From an uncultured Bacteroidales bacterium (lineage in GTDB: Bacteria > Bacteroidota > Bacteroidia > Bacteroidales > Paludibacteraceae), in NCBI GenBank assembly GCA_902798965.1, contig CADBYS010000022.1, positions 20,652 to 84,651 on the forward strand: DNA of 64,000 nt, in the 5' to 3' direction. Shown one piece after another: positions 52,722-60,459 of this stretch; the stretch's first letter is position 1; every line of letters starts with the position of its first letter. The translations under genes and the position numbers were made by a program. Under the pieces are notes generated by a model. That model made no database searches. It worked only from the letters and a program-made list of their open reading frames with translations, and was not told where the DNA came from.

Positions 52722-53267
52722 ATGAGGATAATCAGTGGAAAATTTAGGGGACGTCGATTGACGCCCCCTAAAAATATCACAGCACGCCCCACGACAGACT
52801 TTGCCAAAGAGAGTCTGTTCAATCTGCTCGTCAACCGGATGGATATCGACGGGGCGGATGTGCTTGACTTGTTTGCCGGCACGGGAGGTATAGGCTTGGA
52901 GTGCGTGTCGCGCGGTGCGCGCGAAGTGACGGCCGTCGAGCTGGCGCACACCCAGCAGAACTTCATCATCGCCACCTGCAAGCAGCTTGGCATACATAAC
53001 CTGCACCTCATCCGCGGCGATGTGTTCAAGTACATCAAGGCGTGCAGCATCCGCTACGACCTGGTGTTTGCCGACCCGCCTTACGCGCTCGAAGAACTGC
53101 CTACACTACCCGACCTTGTTGTCCCCAACCTGCTCAAGCCCGAAGGGCTGTTCGTATTAGAACATGGGGACGACTACGATTTCTCGAGCCATCCCCATTT
53201 CCTTGAGTTGCGCACCTACGGCAGCGTGCACTTCTCGTTCTTTAGTACTTCATCGCTCCGTCAATAG
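52722..53267 (+). CDS. rsmD: 16S rRNA (guanine(966)-N(2))-methyltransferase RsmD
   Basis: Methylates G966 of 16S rRNA using SAM. 181 residues: MRIISGKFRGRRL start, RPTTDFAKESLFNLL, SAM site VLDLFAGTGGIGLECVSRGA (about 46-65) and the catalytic VFADPPYAL (NPPF/Y-type, about 114-122). Its last 26 bp overlap the convergent fabG gene. Confidence 0.95.
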   Translation: MRIISGKFRGRRLTPPKNITARPTTDFAKESLFNLLVNRMDIDGADVLDLFAGTGGIGLECVSRGAREVTAVELAHTQQNFIIATCKQLGIHNLHLIRGDVFKYIKACSIRYDLVFADPPYALEELPTLPDLVVPNLLKPEGLFVLEHGDDYDFSSHPHFLELRTYGSVHFSFFSTSSLRQ

Positions 53268-53988
53268 GTATCACTTGACCGGATACGTACGATGACATAT
53301 CCGACGCCAGGAACAGCGCTACCTGCGCTACCTCGTCGGGTGTGCCTATACGGTGCATAGGTATGCGTTCCGCAATTATTCCTGCCAATACCTCTTCGGG
53401 CATTGCGCGCGTCATATCCGTGTCGATACAGCCCGGAGCGATAGCGTTGGCGCGTATCCCGCGAGCGCCTAACTCCTGCGCAACGGTTTTCATCATCGCT
53501 ATGATGCCGGCTTTCGATGCAGCGTAGTTCGACTGTCCGGCATTGCCGCCTATACCTACCACCGACGCAACGGAGATGATACTGCCCTTGCGCGCACGCA
53601 GCATAACCGGCGTAACGGCGTGCGTGTAGTTGAATACTGATTTCAGGTTCACACGAATCACCTCATCCCACTGCTCCTCACTCATCCGCAGCATGATGCC
53701 GTCGCGCGTGATGCCGGCATTGTTCACCAGTATATCTATACTGCCAAAATCCGCGGTCACCTCGCTTATCACGCGTTCTGCGGTGGCAAAGTCCGTAGCG
53801 TCAGCCTCATACGCCTTGGCGCGAACACCCAAAGCCTGCAGTTCCGCCTCCTCCTCGCGCACTGACTCATTCATCGCCGTGCACGTGAACGCCACGGCGC
53901 AACCTTCCCGCGCAAAACAATAAGCAATAGCACGGCCTATACCGCGACTACCACCTGTTATCAATGCTATCTTTCCTTCTAATAACAT
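53242..53988 (-). CDS. fabG: 3-oxoacyl-[acyl-carrier-protein] reductase
   Basis: NADPH-dependent reduction step of fatty acid synthesis. 248 residues: GGSRGIGRAIA (12-22) cofactor site, NNAGITRDG (about 88-96), catalytic Ser in SIISVASVVG (about 138-147) and YAASKAG (about 156-162), then PGCIDTDMTRAMPE. Complete SDR fold. Convergent with rsmD with a 26-bp overlap. Heptamers lie just upstream of its start. Confidence 0.94.
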   Translation of the reverse strand: MLLEGKIALITGGSRGIGRAIAYCFAREGCAVAFTCTAMNESVREEEAELQALGVRAKAYEADATDFATAERVISEVTADFGSIDILVNNAGITRDGIMLRMSEEQWDEVIRVNLKSVFNYTHAVTPVMLRARKGSIISVASVVGIGGNAGQSNYAASKAGIIAMMKTVAQELGARGIRANAIAPGCIDTDMTRAMPEEVLAGIIAERIPMHRIGTPDEVAQVALFLASDMSSYVSGQVIPIDGAMKY

Positions 53989-54258
53989 AATTTCCTACTT
54001 TCAATTTTCACCTTTCATTTTTCACCTTGCCTGAGTGCACAAAAAAGGTGTTGTGCCGTTTTACGCGAGAAAACTCCTGTAGAAAGGATTTGAGGTTTCA
54101 CGCACCTTTGTAATCCGACCAGTTGAACAGCTCTCTCCTTTTCGGGAGGTCATCGCAGGCAACATCGGCACGCCATTGATACGCCAGGGACCCCGGTTGG
54201 TAATATTATTTGATGAGTTTTCCGGTCTCTACCGACACAACACCTATATATGTCTATT
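53989..54258. other. Gene-free spacer with four heptamers and a conserved-looking stretch
   Basis: 53997-54024 holds four heptamers (ACTTTCA, ATTTTCA, CCTTTCA, TTTTTCA). A hairpin GCACAA...TTGTGC lies at about 54035-54055. From 54228 down to 54061 the minus strand has one open frame without a good start (contains TNRGPWRINGVPMLP and GRITKVRETSNPF). It could be a small gene, a remnant, or a structured RNA. No promoter box is seen. Confidence 0.4.
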
Positions 54259-55503
54259 TTATGTATTCCACTGAAATGTAAATACTATCTTGTTTTCGTT
54301 GGCTCGGAACAGTCCTTGCGGCGTGTAGTAGTACACATCCTGTATCGTTCCCTGGCACCACGAGAAGTTGTACGCCACTCCTACTCGTATCCAGTGCCCC
54401 GCATAGTTCACGCCCAGTGCCAGCCGTTGCCTGTTGTACAGCGTGCTGTAGGCGTAGCCGAGGTCGAACAGCCAGTGTCTGTTTGCCACCAGTTCAATAC
54501 CTGCACGCGCCGTGTGGGCGAAGCCTGTCAGCTTGTGGTACTGCATGTCGTATTGCACGCTCAGCAAGCCGTGCCGTTTCCATTGCCAGGCCAAGCCGGC
54601 ACTTGCCATCACCGGAGTGGTCATCTGCCAGCGGCTGTACATGTTCGGCGAACTGTAATCGTAGTTCATGTCAGCGCGCGTGAGGTAGCGGAACGACTCG
54701 TCGAAGTAATCCGTCTCCTTCATCTTGCCTACGGTAGGCGACTCCACCGACAAACCGATACGCAGAGCCTGTATGGGGTGGAACAGCAAACCCAGACTTC
54801 CTGCAAACCCTACCGCGTTACCTTGGGCGTTCTGCCTCAGGCTGTACTCGCGCGTCAAGCCGCGTTTGTCGGCGTACACATATTCCCACCTGTCCTGCGT
54901 CTGGCGCAACTGCAGCCACTCCAACGTGAGGCCTATGCCCCAATATACGCGGTTGGAGATGTTCATCGCGTAGTGCAGGTTGAAGTCGTTACGGTAGCCG
55001 TACTCGTCCAGCGCGGTCTCTATCCAATCCTCAGAAGCCACACGATGCCCGCTGCGGTCGTTGAGCGTCACGATACGCAGCACAGCCGAGCGCTTGGCGT
55101 ACGAGAGCATCAGGTTGTTGCTCACGATGCCCGCTATACGCTCCGGATGAATCAGTGCAAACACGTACGAGGCTTGCGACAGGTGCCAGCGCGTGTACAG
55201 CTGACCGTGATCTATGGCTTCCTGTTCCCAGAACTTGCGGAACTGTCCCTCAGCCGTTATCGAGAACTGATTGTGGCGATATACGCCCAAGCCTGCGGGG
55301 TTCAACTTAACCGCCGTCGGGTCGCCGCCCACAGCCGTCATCGCACCGCACAATCCTACGTAACGCGACGTGCCTATCAGCTCGTCATTGCCCATGGCGC
55401 ACATCGCCTCCAGACCCATCGGAACAACCGTCTGAGCCATGGCACATACGCCGGTCAGCAATGCCAAACCAACGAAACAATATGTCAAATATCGCTTGAT
55501 CAT
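54259..55503 (-). CDS. OmpP1/FadL-like outer membrane protein
   Basis: 414 residues, signal peptide LTYCFVGLALLTGVCAMAQ. SRYVGLCGAMTAVGGDPTAVKLNPAGLGVYR (about 46-76) is the N-terminal plug motif seen in FadL/TodX-like and PorV-like barrels of Bacteroidota. The remainder is beta-strand rich and ends KIVFTFQWNT. Probably a barrel taking up hydrophobic molecules, but the substrate is unknown. Coupled to the small gene upstream by a 4-bp overlap. Confidence 0.8.
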   Translation of the reverse strand: MIKRYLTYCFVGLALLTGVCAMAQTVVPMGLEAMCAMGNDELIGTSRYVGLCGAMTAVGGDPTAVKLNPAGLGVYRHNQFSITAEGQFRKFWEQEAIDHGQLYTRWHLSQASYVFALIHPERIAGIVSNNLMLSYAKRSAVLRIVTLNDRSGHRVASEDWIETALDEYGYRNDFNLHYAMNISNRVYWGIGLTLEWLQLRQTQDRWEYVYADKRGLTREYSLRQNAQGNAVGFAGSLGLLFHPIQALRIGLSVESPTVGKMKETDYFDESFRYLTRADMNYDYSSPNMYSRWQMTTPVMASAGLAWQWKRHGLLSVQYDMQYHKLTGFAHTARAGIELVANRHWLFDLGYAYSTLYNRQRLALGVNYAGHWIRVGVAYNFSWCQGTIQDVYYYTPQGLFRANENKIVFTFQWNT

Positions 55504-55760
55504 AGCGGCTTCTCACGCAATATGGCACGTACCGTATCCGGGTGCAGCAACGTTGCCGAATCCTCTATGAAGATGATCTCTTTGGCGCGGGGATTATAAC
55601 TCGGCATCAGCAGTTCCGGCTGCGCGATTCCTTCATCCCAATAGTACACATCCTCCACATAATCATCCGCTATCACGAGGCTGAGGAAAGAAATAGCAAC
55701 CACACATGCTGACAATACCACCAGCCTCCTCCCCATCCTATTTATCTTTCCATCTTTCAC
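55500..55760 (-). CDS. Small exported protein, unknown
   Basis: 86 residues; the start may also be the Met at residue 9 (MGRRLVV). A hydrophobic signal segment LVVLSACVVAISFLSLVIA is followed by a short acidic mature part (DDYVEDVYYWDEGIAQPELL and REIIFIEDSAT-like segments). Translationally coupled to the FadL-like gene, so they may work together at the outer membrane. Confidence 0.6.
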   Translation of the reverse strand: MKDGKINRMGRRLVVLSACVVAISFLSLVIADDYVEDVYYWDEGIAQPELLMPSYNPRAKEIIFIEDSATLLHPDTVRAILREKPL

Positions 55761-55766
55761 TATCTT

Positions 55767-55815
55767 CTTTTGTCCTTCGTCTTTCGTCTTTTGTCTTTTG
55801 TCTATTGTCTATTCC
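55767..55815. repeat. Heptamer array between the lrp-like gene and the small exported protein gene
   Basis: Seven units (CTTTTGT, CCTTCGT, CTTTCGT, CTTTTGT, CTTTTGT, CTATTGT, CTATTCC). The last overlaps the stop codon of the Lrp-family gene. Confidence 0.9.
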
Positions 55816-56288
55816 CCATCCTTCCACCCCTTGTGGTCAATCGGCAGCGAGCGATGTATACTCTCATCGAGCGTAGTGAGCGTCTCGGTGTTCGCTATGC
55901 CGGGGATAGTCTGTATCTGCGAGTTCAGCAAGTGCATCAGGTGCTTGTCGTCGTGCGCGTACAGCTTGATGAGCATCGAGTACGCACCCAGAGTGAACTG
56001 ACTCTCCACTATCTCAGGTATCTTCTCCAACTCCGCACAAACTTGCTTGTACATATACCCGCGCTCCAAGGTCAAACCAACATACACGCACAGGTTGTAG
56101 CCCATCATCTTCGGACTAACCTGATAGCCTGAACCTACTATCACACCGATGTCAAACATCCGCTGTACACGCTGATGAACAGCTGCACGGCTCACACCGC
56201 ACTGCTCTGCTACATCCTTGAACGGGATACGGGCGTTGAACGTGATGATCTTCAGGATGCGCTTGTCTAATTCGTCTATCAGTTCCAT
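55809..56288 (-). CDS. Lrp/AsnC family transcriptional regulator
   Basis: 159 residues: N-terminal helix-turn-helix (LDKRILKIITFNARIPFKDVAEQCGVSRAAVHQRVQRM, about 7-44) and a C-terminal RAM/AsnC ligand domain (NLCVYVGLTLERGYMYKQVCAEL, TLGAYSMLIKLYAHD). Expected to be an octamer or dimer controlling amino-acid metabolism. Divergent from the O-methyltransferase gene, with overlapping promoters. Confidence 0.92.
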   Translation of the reverse strand: MELIDELDKRILKIITFNARIPFKDVAEQCGVSRAAVHQRVQRMFDIGVIVGSGYQVSPKMMGYNLCVYVGLTLERGYMYKQVCAELEKIPEIVESQFTLGAYSMLIKLYAHDDKHLMHLLNSQIQTIPGIANTETLTTLDESIHRSLPIDHKGWKDGE

Positions 56289-56328
56289 TGATTTGACATT
56301 TTGTTAGCAAATTGTACGAATTTCGATA

Positions 56329-56360
56329 CAAAAGTACAATTTTTTTTGCAAATTTGCAAA
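56329..56360 (-). promoter_or_regulatory. Promoter of the Lrp-family gene
   Basis: Minus strand: -33 TTTG (56357-56360), 20-bp spacer, -7 TACTTTTG (56329-56336). Confidence 0.82.
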
Positions 56361-56376
56361 TTTTTTTGTAACTTTG
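56345..56376 (+). promoter_or_regulatory. Promoter of the O-methyltransferase gene
   Basis: -33 TTTG (56345-56348), 20-bp spacer, -7 TAACTTTG (56369-56376). Overlaps the Lrp promoter on the other strand, so both compete for RNA polymerase. Confidence 0.85.
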
Positions 56377-56467
56377 CGTACATTTTGTTACAAAAAGTAC
56401 AATTTTGCAATAAAAACCCGAATTTTGGGTGCTTTTGGTTGAACTATTTCATTTTTTTGCTACATCT

Positions 56468-57124
56468 ATGCTCACGCTGCAAGACTACATCGAATCGCAC
56501 ACCACTCCCGAACCGGAGATCCTCTCGCGCATCACGCGCGATACCAACCTGCACGTACTCAACGCCCACATGCTCTCCGGGCAGGTGCAAGGCGAACTGT
56601 TGCGGATGCTCAGCCGCATGATCCGTCCGCAACGCATCCTCGAGCTCGGCACGTTCACCGGCTACTCGGCTCTGTGTCTGGCGGAAGGCCTACAGCCTGA
56701 TGGCGAACTCATCACCATCGAGCATAACGACGAGCTCGAACCGACCATCCGTCGCAACCTCGCTCAGTCTCCCGCGTGCGCGCGCATACACCTTATTATT
56801 AGTGATGCCATCGAGATCCTCGACGGCTCTCGACCTTCGACTTTCGACTTTCGACTCTCGTCCTTCGACCTGGTCTTCATCGATGCCGACAAACGCCAGT
56901 ACAGCGAGTATTACCGTCTCGTCTTCCCGCTCGTCAAGCCCGGAGGATTCATCCTGGCGGACAACACCCTGTGGGACGGTCATGTCATCGACCCGGCTTA
57001 CGATAAAGACAAACAGACGGTTGCGCTCCGTGAGTTCAACCGCCTGATTGCTGACGATACCCGTGTCTCTCAGGTCATCCTACCCTTACGTGACGGATTG
57101 ACCGTCATCTACAAGCATCCGTGA
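56468..57124 (+). CDS. Class I SAM-dependent O-methyltransferase
   Basis: 218 residues from MLTLQDYIESHTTPEPEIL (56468), the start that fits the family; an earlier ATG at 56429 is less likely. ILELGTFTGYSALCLAEGL (57-75) is the SAM site and LVFIDADKRQYSEYY (135-149) the metal-binding DADK block of the catechol O-methyltransferase-like group. Between them, residues about 120-133 (GSRPSTFDFRLSS) are coded by six heptamers (42 bp) and look like a recent insertion. Substrate unknown. Confidence 0.9.
   Translation: MLTLQDYIESHTTPEPEILSRITRDTNLHVLNAHMLSGQVQGELLRMLSRMIRPQRILELGTFTGYSALCLAEGLQPDGELITIEHNDELEPTIRRNLAQSPACARIHLIISDAIEILDGSRPSTFDFRLSSFDLVFIDADKRQYSEYYRLVFPLVKPGGFILADNTLWDGHVIDPAYDKDKQTVALREFNRLIADDTRVSQVILPLRDGLTVIYKHP
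56827..56868 (+). repeat. Six heptamers inside the O-methyltransferase gene
   Basis: CTCTCGA, CCTTCGA, CTTTCGA, CTTTCGA, CTCTCGT, CCTTCGA. 42 bp, exactly 14 codons, so the frame is kept. Confidence 0.9.
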
Positions 57125-57135
57125 TTTAATTAACT

Positions 57136-58641
57136 TTAGATAATATGCAACGAGCTGGCGGCAAAAAGTACGAGGTAACCCAAGACGATACTGATCGTAC
57201 CGACAATGGCACCGATCTTGATCATATCCTTCTGCTGGAACAGATTCGTGGCATAAGCCAGTGCATTCGGCGGCGTGGAGATAGGCAACAACATTGCACT
57301 ACTCGAAGCAATAGCCACACCGATCAGAACCGTTGACGTACCGCCGATGACATCCAGCGTATCGCCCATAGCCGTACAAACGACCACGAGGATAGGCATC
57401 AGCAGCGCAGCCGTAGCGGAGTGCGAGATCAGGTTCGACAGACCATAGCACAACAGACCCGATAGGATCACAATCAGTATCGGCGAGAAGTTGCCGAACG
57501 GAATAGATTTGACAACCAGCGCAGCCAAGCCCGAGCCGTTCATCGCGTAACCCAAGGCAAAACCGCCGGCTACCATCCACAGTACCGACCAGTTGATCTC
57601 CTCCAAGTCATAACGCGTGATGATACCGAACATAGTGAACACCATGAACGGGATGAACGCCACGGTGTAGGTGTTGATACCCGTCAGCGAATCCATCATC
57701 CACAGCAGAATCGTACAAATCAGGGTGATGATGATGATCGTGGTGTGGCGGTCGCGTTTCATATCGCCTTCGATCTTCAGTTCCACAGTCTTCTGCGTGA
57801 AGGGGAAGATGGTTTTCAGCAGCCACCAAGCGATGAGAATAAGCACCACAACCAGGGGCACCATGAACAACATCCACTGACCGAAACCGATAGCCATGTT
57901 CAGTCCTTCGGGGTCGTTGAGGTACTTGAGCGCGATGGTGTTCGGGGGCGTACCGATAGGCGTACCCATACCACCGATATTGGCGGCAACAGGAATACTG
58001 AGCGCCATAGCTATTCGTCCCTTACCTGCTTCCGGCAACTGCTTGAACACCGGCGCGAGGAAGGTGAGCATCATAGCCGTGGTAGCCGTGTTACTGATGA
58101 ACATCGAGAATAGGGCGGTAACCAGCATGAAGCCGAGCAGTATGTGCTCGCTCTTCTTACCGAACGGCGCCAGCAGCACCTTGGCCAGATGAACATCAAG
58201 ACCTGACTTGGTGGTGGCAATAGCCAGAATGAAACCACCGATAAACAACATGATGACAGGGTCGGCAAACGAAGCCATGATCTGCTTGTAACTAAGTAGA
58301 CTGCCTACCTGCTGCGGGTCGCAAATCCACTTGATACCCGAGTCGGAGGTGAACAGCAGCAACAAGCCCATGATCGATACCGATGTAGCCCACGACGGAA
58401 GCAACTCCATCACCCACATCATCGTGGCATATACGAAGATGGCGATGATTCGTTGCTGAATATGCGTCAGACCTTCCATGCCGAATGACTCGGAAGGGAT
58501 AAACCACAACGTGAAAAATACACCGAAGACAAATAGGAACTTCAACGCTTTCTTCAGCAGTTTGTTCGGATCGAAACGTTTGTCATGTTTCAACTTATAC
58601 GCCTGGTGAACCAGATCGAATCCAACGAAATTCTTTAACAT
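57136..58641 (-). CDS. DASS family sodium:anion symporter (SLC13 type)
   Basis: 501 residues, about 11-12 membrane segments. SNTATTAMMLTFLAPV (about 181-196) and SHSATAALLMPILVV (about 415-429) are the two SNT-type substrate loops of the divalent anion:sodium symporters. TPIGTPPNTIALKY is also typical. Likely imports dicarboxylates, but sulfate or phosphate cannot be excluded. Own promoter; convergent with the O-methyltransferase gene. Confidence 0.9.
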   Translation of the reverse strand: MLKNFVGFDLVHQAYKLKHDKRFDPNKLLKKALKFLFVFGVFFTLWFIPSESFGMEGLTHIQQRIIAIFVYATMMWVMELLPSWATSVSIMGLLLLFTSDSGIKWICDPQQVGSLLSYKQIMASFADPVIMLFIGGFILAIATTKSGLDVHLAKVLLAPFGKKSEHILLGFMLVTALFSMFISNTATTAMMLTFLAPVFKQLPEAGKGRIAMALSIPVAANIGGMGTPIGTPPNTIALKYLNDPEGLNMAIGFGQWMLFMVPLVVVLILIAWWLLKTIFPFTQKTVELKIEGDMKRDRHTTIIIITLICTILLWMMDSLTGINTYTVAFIPFMVFTMFGIITRYDLEEINWSVLWMVAGGFALGYAMNGSGLAALVVKSIPFGNFSPILIVILSGLLCYGLSNLISHSATAALLMPILVVVCTAMGDTLDVIGGTSTVLIGVAIASSSAMLLPISTPPNALAYATNLFQQKDMIKIGAIVGTISIVLGYLVLFAASSLHII

Positions 58642-58690
58642 GTTAGTTCAATATATTAGTGTTTGATTTTCGCTACACAAAAACGGACTA

Positions 58691-58722
58691 CAAAGTTACG
58701 AAAAATTTTTGATATATGCAAG
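58691..58722 (-). promoter_or_regulatory. Promoter of the DASS transporter gene
   Basis: Minus strand: -7 TAACTTTG (58691-58698), 20-bp spacer, -33-like CTTG (58719-58722). Confidence 0.72.
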
Positions 58723-58790
58723 GATTATGGAACAATTGTTCAGAAATTTTGCATTTTTTCCCGAAAAGTTGCAAATACAATAATAAATTA

Positions 58791-58822
58791 TTTGCAAATT
58801 TGCTAAAAAATTTGTACCTTTG
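58791..58822 (+). promoter_or_regulatory. Promoter of the VTC operon
   Basis: -33 TTTG (58791-58794), 20-bp spacer, -7 TACCTTTG (58815-58822). Short leader of about 10-12 nt to the start codon at 58839. Confidence 0.87.
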
Positions 58823-58838
58823 TGGCGGATTTTGAAAT

Positions 58839-59621
58839 ATGCAGAGCATAGCAACCATACTACAGTCCTTTGAGCCGATCAGTCTGGCACAGATGGAGAG
58901 CGTGAGACTCATGAACCGTATCGACACCAAATACGCGGTGCCGATGGCTGTTCTGCCGCATATATTGGAGTCTGCCAAGGCGGACTACTTCGTGCAAGAG
59001 ATCGACGGCAAGCGCATCGCCACCTACGACACGATGTACTACGATACCGACTCGCTGGATATGTACGTTCGCCATCACGACCGCCAACTCGTCAGGCAGA
59101 AGATACGCGTGCGGCAATATGTGGATAGCAACCTCACCTTCCTGGAGATCAAGCGCAAGAACAACAAAGGCCGTACGAGCAAGAAACGAATCACGGTGCC
59201 GGGCTTTGACATCACAGCCGAGACCTTAGGCGAAAGCAAACGTTCGACATGGAGCGTGGCGGATTATATTGCGGCGAAAAGCCGGTATCAATGGGCTGAA
59301 CTGAGTCCGCACCTGTGGACGAAGTTCCACCGCATCACACTGGTGAACAAAGCCAAGACCGAACGACTGACCATTGATATGGATCTGGTATGGGACAATG
59401 TGGTGAGCGGCGAGAAAAAGACCTTCAGCGAGCTCGTCATCATCGAGCTTAAGCGCGACGGCAATGTGCCTTCCCGCATGACGCATATCATGCTCGACCA
59501 TCGCATTCATCCCCTCAAAATCAGCAAGTACTGCATCGGCACGGCGCTGACTACTCCCGGAGTGAAGATGAATCGGTTCAAACCGAAGATTCGAAAGATA
59601 GAGAAAATGTTAAATTGTTAA
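58839..59621 (+). CDS. VTC-domain polyphosphate polymerase-like protein
   Basis: 260 residues of the CYTH/triphosphate tunnel fold: RLMNRIDTKYAVP (23-35), YDTMYYDTDSLDMY (about 63-76), RQKIRVRQYVDSNLTFLEIKRKNNKGRTSKKR (basic tunnel residues) and LVIIELKRDG. In yeast this domain (Vtc4) makes polyphosphate from ATP; bacterial versions are assumed to do the same. First gene of a four-gene operon. Its last codons and stop lie in an octamer array. Confidence 0.88.
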   Translation: MQSIATILQSFEPISLAQMESVRLMNRIDTKYAVPMAVLPHILESAKADYFVQEIDGKRIATYDTMYYDTDSLDMYVRHHDRQLVRQKIRVRQYVDSNLTFLEIKRKNNKGRTSKKRITVPGFDITAETLGESKRSTWSVADYIAAKSRYQWAELSPHLWTKFHRITLVNKAKTERLTIDMDLVWDNVVSGEKKTFSELVIIELKRDGNVPSRMTHIMLDHRIHPLKISKYCIGTALTTPGVKMNRFKPKIRKIEKMLNC

Positions 59622-59647
59622 GCTGTTAAATTGTTAAACTGTTATGA
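59608..59647. repeat. Octamer array bridging the VTC and DUF4956 genes
   Basis: TGTTAAAT, TGTTAAGC, TGTTAAAT, TGTTAAAC, TGTTATGA: the reverse complement of the AACAAYTT array at 12270. It encodes the last VTC codons (LNC-stop) and contains the next start codon. Confidence 0.88.
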
Positions 59648-60396
59648 TACAAGTTGATTTAGCCAACCCTACGTTGGAGTTCCTTGAGAACGATCCCGAC
59701 ATCGCTGCACGTTTCGGTACCAGCGACAGTATCTCCTACCTGATGCACTCGATCGCCGAAGGTCTCGGTGTGAGCGCCGAGTTGATCACTATGCCGTTGA
59801 TGTTCCTGTTCAACCTGCTGGTGTCGTGGGCACTGATCTATGGCATCTACTACCGCTACAGCCGTCGCCGCGACTACTATGTGCAGTTTATGCTCTTCTC
59901 CAGCGGTATGTTCCTGCTACTGTGGCTGATGCAGATACTGGATATCCAGACAGGCTTCGTGCTTGGTCTGTTCGCCATCTTCGGAATGATACGTTACCGC
60001 ACGGAAACGGTGCCTATTCGCGAGATGAACTATATGTTCCTCATCATCGCCCTGTCGGTTATCAACTCGCTTAGCCTCAAAGCCGACGGTTTGGCATGGT
60101 ATTTGTTACTCTTTGCCAATATACTGATGTTGGCTCTGGCTTGGGGATTTGAGCTGTGGAACGGACGCAAACGCATCTCCACCAAGATCATCCTATACGA
60201 GAAGATCGAGAACATCAAGCCCGAGAACCGTGCAGCGCTGATCGCCGACCTGGAGGAACGCACAGGACTGAAGGTACTCGACATCGAGATAGGGCATATC
60301 GACTTCCTTCGCGATGTAGCCTACATCAAGATGACCTACCCGCTGGAGGCAGGGAAGATCAACAATAGTATTGACCAAATAACGAAATTCAAATAG
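59644..60396 (+). CDS. DUF4956 membrane protein
   Basis: 250 residues: four to five membrane segments (about 45-65, 80-105, 125-140, 148-165) followed by a cytoplasmic domain (ISTKIILYEKIENIKPENRAALIADLEERTGLKVLDIEIGHIDFLRDVAYIKMTYP). Matches DUF4956, a family regularly encoded beside VTC-type polymerases and probably their membrane partner. The stop codon TAG is part of the mini-hairpin repeat that begins at 60394. Confidence 0.88.
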   Translation: MIQVDLANPTLEFLENDPDIAARFGTSDSISYLMHSIAEGLGVSAELITMPLMFLFNLLVSWALIYGIYYRYSRRRDYYVQFMLFSSGMFLLLWLMQILDIQTGFVLGLFAIFGMIRYRTETVPIREMNYMFLIIALSVINSLSLKADGLAWYLLLFANILMLALAWGFELWNGRKRISTKIILYEKIENIKPENRAALIADLEERTGLKVLDIEIGHIDFLRDVAYIKMTYPLEAGKINNSIDQITKFK

Positions 60397-60459
60397 ACCG
60401 CTATGCTGATAGACCGTTTCACTGATAGACCGCTGGCGCTGACAGACCGTTTCACTGAC
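60394..60459 (+). repeat. Four mini-hairpin units across the DUF4956 / DUF2490 gene junction
   Basis: Units of 16/17 bp (60395-60410, 60411-60426, 60427-60443, 60444-60459), AGACCGC-loop-GCTGAT type, with cores GC-TAT-GC, GT-TTC-AC, GC-TGGC-GC, GT-TTC-AC. They provide the stop of one gene and the start plus first 19 codons of the next. Confidence 0.9.

Noticed and set aside
54061-54228. SRP RNA, RNase P RNA or tmRNA in the spacer upstream of fabG
   Set aside because: None of the conserved core sequences of these RNAs could be found in either strand.
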